A DNA stretch of 64,000 nt, taken from Psychrobacter sp. FDAARGOS_221 (GTDB taxonomy: Bacteria; Pseudomonadota; Gammaproteobacteria; Pseudomonadales; Moraxellaceae). Of this stretch, positions 56,468-64,000 are shown piece by piece (within the stretch, counting starts at the first letter, position 1; every line of letters starts with the position of its first letter). The position numbers and the translations under genes were made by a program. The stretch lies in assembly GCF_002313155.2 (NCBI RefSeq), contig NZ_NWFK02000001.1, positions 186,001 through 250,000 on the forward strand, in the 5' to 3' direction. The notes under the pieces were generated by a model. That model worked only from the letters and a program-made list of their open reading frames with translations, had not been told where the DNA came from and did no database searches.

Positions 56468-57961
56468 TTGAATTTATCTACCAAAACAAGAACCGCCCAC
56501 CTTATCATTGCTTTAGGCGTATTTGGTTTGCTGTATTCTTTAACCAATAGCTACGCAGATGCGTTATGGCAGCAGCAGCCAAAAAAAGTGATTAATTTAG
56601 CCCTATCTATAGATAGCCATATACCGTTTATCAGCGCTATGATTGTCCCATATAGCTGGTCGATTCTATTATTTTGCACGGGCTTTTTTTTAGTCAACAC
56701 ACAACATCAGCTGTCTATGCTAACTCGTAGGCTTGTGTTATCTACCCTATTTGCCTGTTTTGTATTCTACCTCTTTCCTGCGCGCTTCTCATTTAATCGT
56801 CCTGAAACAATAGGCTGGCTAGGTTATGGGTATGATTTTTTAGCAATCACTGATAAGCCCTATAATCAATTTCCCTCGTTGCATGTGGCTTATGCACTAC
56901 TGATTGGCGGCAGTTTGTACCCTATCGTTAAACGAACAACCACAAAAATTCTGCTACTGCTTATTTGCGGGCTGATTATCATATCTACTGTGTTTACCTA
57001 TCAGCATCATCTGCTAGATGTATTGGGCGGTTTTGTTTTAGCGGCTCTGGTCTGGCAATTGGCAGGCAGGATGCGAAGCCATCTCGTTTTGAAATATATA
57101 ACGGTTGCCATTAGTGGCTTTTTGATCATAGCGATTACTGCATACTTGTTAGCATATGACTCGTCTAACTTTTGGATAAATTTGGCGCTTATTGTTGCTG
57201 TCTATTGGCTTATAAGTTTTCTAACCTTAGCATGGGCGTATCAATATCCGAGTATATCTCGCAATAGACTATGGTTTACCAAAACATTATCGGGGCAACA
57301 TCGTTTTTGGGTTTGGCTGGCATTTTCTCCGCTAATCTCAACCTACTATTTAATGTGGCGACTGCGCTTTTTATTATCAAAGTCTGCCACATCATCTCTA
57401 AACCAAATTCCTTTATATTGGATAACCCATACTAAGTCAGAGTCATTTAAACCAACCAAGTTATCTCAGACATATACAGTAGCGACAGCTAGGTTGCCAT
57501 GCTCAGTGACAATTGAACCGAATAAACCAGTGAAAACACTAATTGTGATAGATTTAGCTGCTGAGATATCAAGTCATTATGGTTATTTAGAAAAAGACCA
57601 ATTAGAGCAAGACCAAACATCGCACACTTATATCTACTTCCCTATACTGGATTTGCAGCCCCTATCAGATATTGCACTCACAGAATTTATATCATTATTT
57701 GAGAAAATAGATGCTTGTATTGAGCAAAACATCAATAACAACACCCCTACTATCATACATTTTCATTGCGTGATGGGTATGTCGCGCAGTGTTGCAATAC
57801 AAATCTTATATCTACTATATTGTGGTCAGCTTACTGTCGATAACTATAAACAATGGTTGGATGAGTACTATCCAAATGCACATGTTAATGAGACTTATTT
57901 GTCATACGATTTAATACAAAAAATTAGCAACTACTCTTCGAACCATTCAACGATGAATTAA
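56468..57961 (+). CDS. PAP2 phosphatase / dual-specificity phosphatase fusion
   Basis: A 497-residue membrane protein starting at a TTG (56468), the only reasonable start. Residues ~10-260 form a PAP2 acid phosphatase with six membrane segments; FPSLHVAY (135-142) and HHLLDVLGG (180-188) carry the catalytic histidines. From ~335 there is a cytoplasmic dual-specificity phosphatase with HCVMGMSR (Cys434, Arg440; CX5R). Such fusions are known in Pseudomonas-like gene neighbourhoods of lipid enzymes. It probably dephosphorylates lipid phosphates and perhaps phosphorylated lipids or proteins, both by inference. It faces the SDR/patatin/hydrolase genes. Confidence 0.85.
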   Translation: MNLSTKTRTAHLIIALGVFGLLYSLTNSYADALWQQQPKKVINLALSIDSHIPFISAMIVPYSWSILLFCTGFFLVNTQHQLSMLTRRLVLSTLFACFVFYLFPARFSFNRPETIGWLGYGYDFLAITDKPYNQFPSLHVAYALLIGGSLYPIVKRTTTKILLLLICGLIIISTVFTYQHHLLDVLGGFVLAALVWQLAGRMRSHLVLKYITVAISGFLIIAITAYLLAYDSSNFWINLALIVAVYWLISFLTLAWAYQYPSISRNRLWFTKTLSGQHRFWVWLAFSPLISTYYLMWRLRFLLSKSATSSLNQIPLYWITHTKSESFKPTKLSQTYTVATARLPCSVTIEPNKPVKTLIVIDLAAEISSHYGYLEKDQLEQDQTSHTYIYFPILDLQPLSDIALTEFISLFEKIDACIEQNINNNTPTIIHFHCVMGMSRSVAIQILYLLYCGQLTVDNYKQWLDEYYPNAHVNETYLSYDLIQKISNYSSNHSTMN

Positions 57962-58113
57962 ATAAGACGGGTATTTAAAACCATCTTCTAGCAGTTATTG
58001 CTCTCATGTTCTGGACTCCTGCTCACTTATTTATTGCAGCTATACTGACGATCAATGCTGGCTTACTAGTGGTCCTATCTGTACTATTTAATAATAAGTT
58101 TGCTTCCCAAAAG

Positions 58114-58944
58114 CTATTTATCCAGCTTTTGACGCATGGCCCAATTTAAAACAGGACTGGGCAGTTTATTCAAAGCATGTGTTAAAAAGCGCATTTTTTT
58201 AGGAAATATAGCCAATTCATCATTGCTACTAATAGCCTGCATAATATGAGCGACAGCGTCATGCTCTTCCATAATAAACGGCTTGTGACTGGCATCGCCG
58301 TAATTTAAATCACGTAATGTTTGTGTATTTACATACCCCATTGCCATACAATTAACCTGTATACCAAATGGCGCTAGAGCTAAGCGATATGCTGATGCTG
58401 TCGCTATCATTGCGCGTTTACACTTAGCATATAAGCTGGCATAAGGGTAATTCACCACACCTGCCATCGATGACAGACAAATCAAAGCTGGCTGAATAAC
58501 CTGTTGGCTACAGTCATTTTTTGCAGGCTCGGTCGTACTTTTTGCCATCAACTGCCGACTTGCCCAATCAAATACGGCATGAAATGCTTGCAGATTAATA
58601 GCAAGCATCCTTGCACTATCAACCTTATCTAATTGATGAACTCGCTCATTGAGATACCAGCCTGCACAGTAAATAAGCCGAGTAAATGCCAAATCTTCAA
58701 GCTGAGATAACAGCGCGATACGACTACCAATATCGGTAATATCACATTGATAAATATGCAAATCTGGATGGGCGGTGCGTAATGCCTCAATTTTCTCTAA
58801 ATTACTACCAACCACCACCACTTGCCAGCCTAACTTTTGATGCTCTTTTGCCAATGCGAGTCCGACGCCACTGGTGCCCCCTATAATAACTATTATGGGC
58901 TTGGTTTTTGATTGCAAAAGGCTTAAGTTAAGAGACATAGTCAT
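58114..58944 (-). CDS. SDR family NAD(P)-dependent oxidoreductase
   Basis: A 276-residue short-chain dehydrogenase with GGTSGVG (about 22-28) as cofactor motif and active-site Ser (SSMAG) plus Tyr/Lys (YAKCK). CAGWY replaces the usual NAG. Ketone or aldehyde substrates are expected; within this lipid cluster a lipid or fatty-acyl-derived ketone is plausible. Starts 41 bp after the patatin gene, so last in the minus-strand set. Confidence 0.85.
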   Translation of the reverse strand: MTMSLNLSLLQSKTKPIIVIIGGTSGVGLALAKEHQKLGWQVVVVGSNLEKIEALRTAHPDLHIYQCDITDIGSRIALLSQLEDLAFTRLIYCAGWYLNERVHQLDKVDSARMLAINLQAFHAVFDWASRQLMAKSTTEPAKNDCSQQVIQPALICLSSMAGVVNYPYASLYAKCKRAMIATASAYRLALAPFGIQVNCMAMGYVNTQTLRDLNYGDASHKPFIMEEHDAVAHIMQAISSNDELAIFPKKMRFLTHALNKLPSPVLNWAMRQKLDK

Positions 58945-58985
58945 ATGGTTTTGATCTTTATATCTAAAGGTTTAATATCCAAGGA

Positions 58986-60221
58986 TTAGCAATCGCTATT
59001 CAAATAATCTAATGTACGCTGATAGCCATAGTCCCACTGTGTCTGCATTTGCTGTTTGAAGATATCAAAAGGAGCATGGACTAAATCAAGATTAAACTGT
59101 TTAAGGTTAATTTTTTTAGCCACATGCTGACCTGCCAAGACGCTGCCATTATCTGCAAATGGTAGCCAGTGAATCTGGTTGGTCAAAGATTTATTAACTT
59201 GTTGATATTCATTGACAGATTGCAGCCTCTCGTTTGCATCAAAACCAAAAATCCGTTTAATCGCTGGCACGGCAAGATAGGAGTCATACGGTTGCTTAGT
59301 TTCTGCAAACACGGTATGCCCCAATTGACAAGCCAGTTCTATCGGGGTTAAATCAATGACACCGCCCAAACACCATCCAACATTGTCAACATGTATCGGC
59401 GTTAGATAATACATGTCCGCCATTGAAGCACGTACTGCTTGGGCAATTTGCCAACCGCTATTCTGATTGCCGTTATTACTATTGTCTCCTCTACCACCTA
59501 CTACTTTAATGGTAGGCTTTAGACGCTCTGGCGTATAATGATATGTTGGACATTCAAGCGTGGAGAGGTTTATTGATTTATTACAGACAAGCTTTTTAGG
59601 TGCGAATAAAACCTCTTGCAGCTTAGCAGACGTGTTGTTATTTATATCAGACGATGGATACAAACGACTGGCAATAATAGCAATGTCAGGTGCGCTTGAT
59701 GATTTTATTAATTGTGATGACTGATATTTAGGTTTTAATGCCAGTAAATCATCTAACCAATACCTTTCATTAGCAATCTCAAACATGGCTAATTGTTGCA
59801 GTTCAATCAGTAACGCCTGATAGCTACTTATTAGATTATGCTTATTCTTTAATGATTTTGACGATTTGGAAGATGCACGCCAACGTTTTATGGCATGGTA
59901 TGCATACTTAGACAGCCCTTGTCCTGATAAAGCTTTTCTCAATAAGCTCCCTTTAAGCGCTCTTGCTTGAAAAGCACTCACGGCATCATATACTTCACGT
60001 CTTTGTATGAGCGCATGTAAGTCTTTTGGGTCTGGCGCAATATCAACCAGTAAAGAGGCAAAGCTGCCCCCGCAGGTCGCCAAAATGACATCAGGCGCTA
60101 TACCCTTGTCATGCAGGCAAGCATAGCTCCCTAAGTAATAGCCAAAACGAGACCCTCCGCCCGAGAATACTTGTACTCGGTCGTAGGGTTGCTCGTTTGG
60201 CTTGTCATTGAGCTCTGTCAT
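58986..60221 (-). CDS. Patatin-like phospholipase
   Basis: A 411-residue patatin-fold protein. FSGGGSRFGYYLGSYACL provides the oxyanion loop, and the serine lies in TCGGSFASL (Ser about 53), which has Ala instead of Gly in the last place of GxSxG. The Asp of the dyad would be in GGVIDLTP (about 288). A lipid acyl hydrolase role is therefore probable but the active-site variation leaves it open. It ends 41 bp before the SDR gene and starts 16 bp after the hydrolase-methyltransferase. Confidence 0.8.
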   Translation of the reverse strand: MTELNDKPNEQPYDRVQVFSGGGSRFGYYLGSYACLHDKGIAPDVILATCGGSFASLLVDIAPDPKDLHALIQRREVYDAVSAFQARALKGSLLRKALSGQGLSKYAYHAIKRWRASSKSSKSLKNKHNLISSYQALLIELQQLAMFEIANERYWLDDLLALKPKYQSSQLIKSSSAPDIAIIASRLYPSSDINNNTSAKLQEVLFAPKKLVCNKSINLSTLECPTYHYTPERLKPTIKVVGGRGDNSNNGNQNSGWQIAQAVRASMADMYYLTPIHVDNVGWCLGGVIDLTPIELACQLGHTVFAETKQPYDSYLAVPAIKRIFGFDANERLQSVNEYQQVNKSLTNQIHWLPFADNGSVLAGQHVAKKINLKQFNLDLVHAPFDIFKQQMQTQWDYGYQRTLDYLNSDC

Positions 60222-60237
60222 AAAATTAAATGACCGC

Positions 60238-62118
60238 TTAATTTGACGATACTTTTTTAGCTAATGAGACGGTGAAAATACCAAAGCGGTCTATACGCAT
60301 GGCGACTTTTTCGAAGCCTGCTTGGTTCACCAATTGATCCATCTCCGCTTGTGAGCGACAACGCATGACCCAATCAGACCCTCGGTGATTATTTAAGGTT
60401 TTACTTATAAACTCCTGCTCTGGATGCCAAGGCTGATTGGTATAAAGAAAATAACCGCCCTCATTTAGACTATCATAGATGCCGTTAATAGCGGTTTGCA
60501 CAAGTTCGTTATCAGAGAACAGCTCAAAAACCCCTGATGCAATAGCAATATCAAAGCCGTTGGCTGGTTGTTCGGTTGCTTTTTTGTTGCTGGTATAACT
60601 GCTTGCATCAAAGGCATCTTTTTGTACCACAGTCACACGACTATCAAACTCAAACTGTGCTGCTTTTTGTTCCATGACGGTGACATTGTGGGTATCATAA
60701 TCTCGAAGTTCTACTTGCAGATTATTAAACTCACTAAGCAAGTCAAACACGTAATAACCATTACCACTGGCGATATCAAATAGATTGATTAGTGAGTTAT
60801 TTTTTGACTGCTCTTGTGAATCAGTTGCATTTTGAATGTCGTTTATCGCGATTCGTGCCAGCTCTAACAAATGCTCACGGCGAATACGAATACCCTGCCA
60901 GCCAATATTATTGAGATAAAATTTATCAATGGCTTTGCCCACAGCGTTAGCGCCCTTTGGCTCATTGGCATACACTTTATCGAGGGAACTACCAGAGTCA
61001 AAGCCATGTTCAAGACCTGTGGCGACTGCATCACTGATATGACCAAACTTTTGCATTACCAAGCGTGTTAAAGCAAAGCTTGGATTAAAGGGTTTGATGG
61101 CAAGGCGGTCTACCCTATCTCTACTGGCGCTGTCTTTATGAGCTTCGGTTAAGTCAACTTTAGCCACAGGCTTGGCAAATAACTCATCAGAGAATGCGAG
61201 ACAGTCATCAATAATATCGGCTTTATTTGTTTCATGGAATATTGCATGAAAGCTGTCAGGATATAGTTGCCAGCGTTTTATAGGTGAGCATAGACGCTCA
61301 TAAAACTGACGCTCCGCTTGCTTATCAACCACATAATCCTTGCCTGCACACAACACAAACGTTGGTACAGTAATAGCATCAGCATCATCAAGCAAACGCT
61401 GACCTGTGGCATGTGTATCAATCAATAAATCACTCGAAATAGACCCAGAGATAAGCGGATCATCATTGTATGCTTGCTGCGCTTCTTTATCATGGGTGAG
61501 CACTTGCGCTTTGACATAACTTGATACACGGCTCATAAAACCGAGTTTTCGGGCGACTTTAAGCGCAGGTATTGCAAATGGAATATACAAGCGTATGCTA
61601 ATTGCTGGCGTGCCAAGTATCATCCCTCGAATGGTCGGCGCATAGTCATGCACCCAAGCTGCGGCTAATACCGCACCGATACTGCTAGCGACAATCAATG
61701 TATCTTCGATGGGTATGCCCGTTTTGCCAATAACCATACGCACGAAATCATCCAAATCACGCTCAAGTTGAGTAACGCTCTCTGCATGGTCTTTGATACC
61801 TCCTGAACGACCATTACCTCGCGCATCCCAAGCGAATACTTGGTAACCTGCCTCGGCATAACGAGTACCTAGCTCATCTAGACGTCCGGAATGTTCATGA
61901 CCACGATGCAATAAGATAACTTGCCGCTCAGCTTGCAGGCTTTGTTCTGATGTTTTCTTATCAATATTTGCAGTGTCATTTAATGGCTGTGCTAACCAAT
62001 AACGATAATAAATTGCTGTGCCGTCATAGGCGTTATAGGCGCCCTGCCCTATCGTGATGTCTTTATTTGAATAACCGTCTTGTGATGGGTCATTTTCCAA
62101 TGAATGGGTATCTAGCAT
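60238..62118 (-). CDS. Bifunctional alpha/beta hydrolase - SAM methyltransferase
   Basis: About 626 residues, from ATG 62118 (AAGGACACG ribosome site); the frame is open further upstream and overlaps the remains of the CDP-alcohol phosphotransferase. Residues ~20-300 are an alpha/beta hydrolase: LLHRGHEHSG oxyanion loop, nucleophile Ser in VASSIGAVLA, His near FHAIFHE. Residues ~340-620 are a class I methyltransferase with DIASGNGYYVFDLL. A fusion of these two is known from gammaproteobacteria beside the other genes seen here. Substrate unknown; a lipid or acyl compound is inferred. Confidence 0.85.
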   Translation of the reverse strand: MLDTHSLENDPSQDGYSNKDITIGQGAYNAYDGTAIYYRYWLAQPLNDTANIDKKTSEQSLQAERQVILLHRGHEHSGRLDELGTRYAEAGYQVFAWDARGNGRSGGIKDHAESVTQLERDLDDFVRMVIGKTGIPIEDTLIVASSIGAVLAAAWVHDYAPTIRGMILGTPAISIRLYIPFAIPALKVARKLGFMSRVSSYVKAQVLTHDKEAQQAYNDDPLISGSISSDLLIDTHATGQRLLDDADAITVPTFVLCAGKDYVVDKQAERQFYERLCSPIKRWQLYPDSFHAIFHETNKADIIDDCLAFSDELFAKPVAKVDLTEAHKDSASRDRVDRLAIKPFNPSFALTRLVMQKFGHISDAVATGLEHGFDSGSSLDKVYANEPKGANAVGKAIDKFYLNNIGWQGIRIRREHLLELARIAINDIQNATDSQEQSKNNSLINLFDIASGNGYYVFDLLSEFNNLQVELRDYDTHNVTVMEQKAAQFEFDSRVTVVQKDAFDASSYTSNKKATEQPANGFDIAIASGVFELFSDNELVQTAINGIYDSLNEGGYFLYTNQPWHPEQEFISKTLNNHRGSDWVMRCRSQAEMDQLVNQAGFEKVAMRIDRFGIFTVSLAKKVSSN

Positions 62119-62289
62119 AAGTGACGTGTCCTTACTGGCATTAATAGGATTATTTATAAGTGTGATGGCTGTGAAATTTTTATTCTCAAGAGGAGCATTT
62201 AAATTTTTTATAGTTAACGAATCAATAGTGTTATGTTCTGACAGCTCTGACTTTAGACAGGGAGCAGGATGCATGGCAATAAATCCAGC

Positions 62290-62854
62290 CTTTGCCATTG
62301 CCCCTATTCTATTCAAGCAGGTCTTTAACAGTAACAGTTGGCTTATCATTAATAGCGACCCAGTATACCGATAGACAGGCACACCTAGCCCTGACAACAA
62401 GCCAATAACACCTAATAATAAGGCTCTATCACTCTTACCTAAAGGCCCATGATTGGTACGTGTACCTATCGAACAGATTGAAATGAGAGTGCAATGAGTC
62501 AGACGAGGATAATTGAGATGAGTTTACATGTGGTCGCAAGCTATTGATTAATAAACTATCAGAGATAATATCGCCTGATTCGTTTAACACAGCGCCAAGT
62601 TTCGATGCTTGCCCATGCTCTCTTGCCATCATCCCGTCTATGGCATTAAACGCCATACGAATAAATAATGACAGTGGCAATATAAACCATTTATTTGTGT
62701 CGTTTTGAGCATGAGCGATGACGTAGGCCGTGCCTGCACTTAGGATAATTGCACTGACGGTCACTTGATTTGCCGTGACGCCCTTTTTAACCAAATTATC
62801 GCTAATAGGTCGCAAGGTGTTTTGAAATTGTGTTTTAAGTTGATAAACAGACAT
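62290..62854 (-). pseudogene. CDP-alcohol phosphatidyltransferase, disrupted
   Basis: Residues 1-100 of the first frame are normal (FNAIDGMMAREHGQASKLGAVLNESGDIISD, with the DGxxAR...G...D catalytic pattern partly kept). The next part turns to unrelated sequence (INSLRPHVNSS...) and stops at 62435. A second frame that starts just past it restores GKSDRALLLG, a stretch typical of the family's C-terminal half. The intervening membrane part is missing or shifted out of frame. It is the first gene of the lipid cluster on this strand and lies directly before the hydrolase-methyltransferase. Confidence 0.8.
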
Positions 62855-63271
62855 GAGAGGTTAACTTTGACAGATAAGAAAATGATAAATAGATTGTTAT
62901 TTATCTAAACACAGTTTGTCATTAGCGTCTACTTATTTAGAATGGATTTGTTAATTTTGCATAAGTGATCAAAACGCCCGTTTTTTCATGATCATAAACC
63001 ACTACGCTATTATTCAACGCCCATTATTCCCATTTACTCATCCATAGGTCTGTAAAAAACACTAAACCCTATCTTTTGTTTAAAGCGCTTCCTGCGTAAA
63101 CAACTCCGTTAATAACCCTGGTTATTCTTCAAACCCTTTAATGATCACTCTAATCTCAAAACTTAAGCAAGCCTTAAGTTTGCTTTGATTAAATAACCTT
63201 ATCAACTGGCTAACAGCCATTACTTACTGCCTTCAATAAGTCAGTAAATTTAGAATAAGGAACAATTAATC
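62855..63271. other. Intergenic region upstream of cytochrome b561
   Basis: Gap between divergent genes. AAACTTAAG-CAAGC-CTTAAGTTT at 63159-63181 is a perfect 9-bp inverted repeat, about 90 bp before the b561 ATG; it looks like an operator. The rest is AT-rich with no ORF. Confidence 0.4.
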
Positions 63272-63883
63272 ATGAATCATTATAGCGAATCGAATAACCC
63301 TCACACCTCATATTCAGCGCCAATCCAAGACAAACACACTATTAAAGTATGGGACATCTGTGTCCGCTTTACCCATTGGGTCATTGCTGCTGGCATTTTG
63401 GCAAACCTTGCCTTTACCGATGATGGCAGCGAGCTTCACGAATACGTGGGCTATGTCGTTGTGGGATTGGTAGTACTGCGTCTTATTTGGGGTTTTATCG
63501 GCACTCGCTATGCTAGATTTAGTAACTTCTTCCCGACCCCTGCCCGATTAAAATCACACCTGAAAGCCTTAAGCCATCACCAAATACCGCAAAACAATGT
63601 CAATAATGTCGGCCATAATCCGCTGGCTGCATTAATGATGTTTGCTTTATGGGCCGTCATCATTGGTCTGGGTATAACCGGCTACGCCATGGAAGCGCAC
63701 ATTATTGCTGACGAAGATACGCTTGAGGACATTCATGAGGTATTTGCCAGCAGCTTATATTTACTCGTGCCTTTGCATGTGCTGTCTGCAATTTTAATGA
63801 GCCGTTTGCAAAAACAAAACTTAATTAAATCAATGATTACCGGCAATAAACAAGTGGTTGTTAGTGACTTAAACACCAAATAA
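63272..63883 (+). CDS. Cytochrome b561 family protein
   Basis: A 203-residue di-heme membrane cytochrome: four helices (about 33-52, 57-77, 116-138, 157-176) with histidines in FTHWVIAAG, LHEYVGY and HVLSAILM. It moves electrons, probably quinol-linked, at the inner membrane. No adjacent catalase/peroxidase or YceI partner is visible inside this window, but the right edge may cut an operon. Confidence 0.9.
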   Translation: MNHYSESNNPHTSYSAPIQDKHTIKVWDICVRFTHWVIAAGILANLAFTDDGSELHEYVGYVVVGLVVLRLIWGFIGTRYARFSNFFPTPARLKSHLKALSHHQIPQNNVNNVGHNPLAALMMFALWAVIIGLGITGYAMEAHIIADEDTLEDIHEVFASSLYLLVPLHVLSAILMSRLQKQNLIKSMITGNKQVVVSDLNTK

Positions 63884-64000
63884 ATCAAAGCTAATTATCT
63901 AAATTTTTGCCCCTTAAGAATGCTTTAAGGTTCACAACGTATGCTTATCTTAGTTAAGTAAAACTAAAAGTATTAAATATATCAAAACTATTAAAAACTT

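Noticed and set aside
1..64000. CRISPR arrays, tRNA or rRNA genes
   Set aside because: No repeat-spacer patterns and no recognisable tRNA T-loop or rRNA sequence were seen.

Overview
The window looks like chromosome of a gammaproteobacterium of the Moraxellaceae, most likely Psychrobacter. This is inferred from the style of the proteins (homomeric Sat instead of CysDN, a Psychrobacter/Acinetobacter-like ribbon-helix-helix protein, long glycine/arginine tails), AT-rich intergenic DNA and moderate coding GC. No rRNA, tRNA or CRISPR array was seen. One complete IS3-family element, several decayed genes and a few unrecognised small genes break up otherwise housekeeping metabolism.

Layout. 1-1546: partial methyltransferase and a membrane protein. 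1585-9298: assimilatory sulfate reduction (cysG, cysH, a DUF934 gene overlapping cysI, and divergent sat), interrupted by an unknown exported protein and a short ribbon-helix-helix gene. 9702-15048: lipoprotein, IS3-family insertion, cardiolipin synthase, a small exported protein and a His-rich lipoprotein. 15457-19807: sulfate ABC transporter sbp-cysT-cysW-cysA; sbp and cysT are each preceded by a copy of the same 65-bp block. 19970-26154: tandem UspA, arsB, an exported protein, an LMW-phosphatase-type arsenate reductase, arsH and two paralogous lipoproteins. 26368-35447: frameshifted M20 amidohydrolase, gdhA, two paralogous 14-TM MFS pumps, a YghU-type GST and a DEAD-box helicase with a long leader. 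35654-42400: a DsbA/FrnE-like protein with a decayed duplicate of its 3' end, small unknown genes, L-serine dehydratase and a polar amino-acid (cystine-like) ABC transporter. 42488-46257: trpG and trpE separated by a DUF4238 gene, and a trpR-like repressor. 46589-55899: ornithine-type decarboxylase, DUF819 membrane protein, MtfA-like peptidase, a divergent second BioD, an internally repeated unknown protein, an Asp/Glu racemase, bioD and bioA. 56468-62854: a lipid-metabolism neighbourhood with a PAP2/dual-specificity phosphatase fusion facing an SDR, a patatin-like protein, an alpha/beta-hydrolase-methyltransferase fusion and a broken CDP-alcohol phosphatidyltransferase. 63272-63883: cytochrome b561.

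How it fits together. Sulfate is imported by Sbp-CysTWA, activated by Sat and reduced by CysH and CysI, with CysG making the siroheme for CysI. The cystine-like transporter and serine dehydratase may tie into sulfur amino-acid metabolism. Short related motifs (ATAGCC ... AATAAGC) lie before sbp, cysT and the cystine-like transporter, and part of the pattern lies between cysI and sat, which suggests one sulfur regulon. A separate exact 14-mer occurs before sat, arsC, arsH and a lipoprotein gene. The best candidates for undescribed biology are the lipid cluster at 56-63 kb, the 14-mer family, the divergent BioD paralogue and the small orphan genes near 36-38 kb and 52.5 kb.
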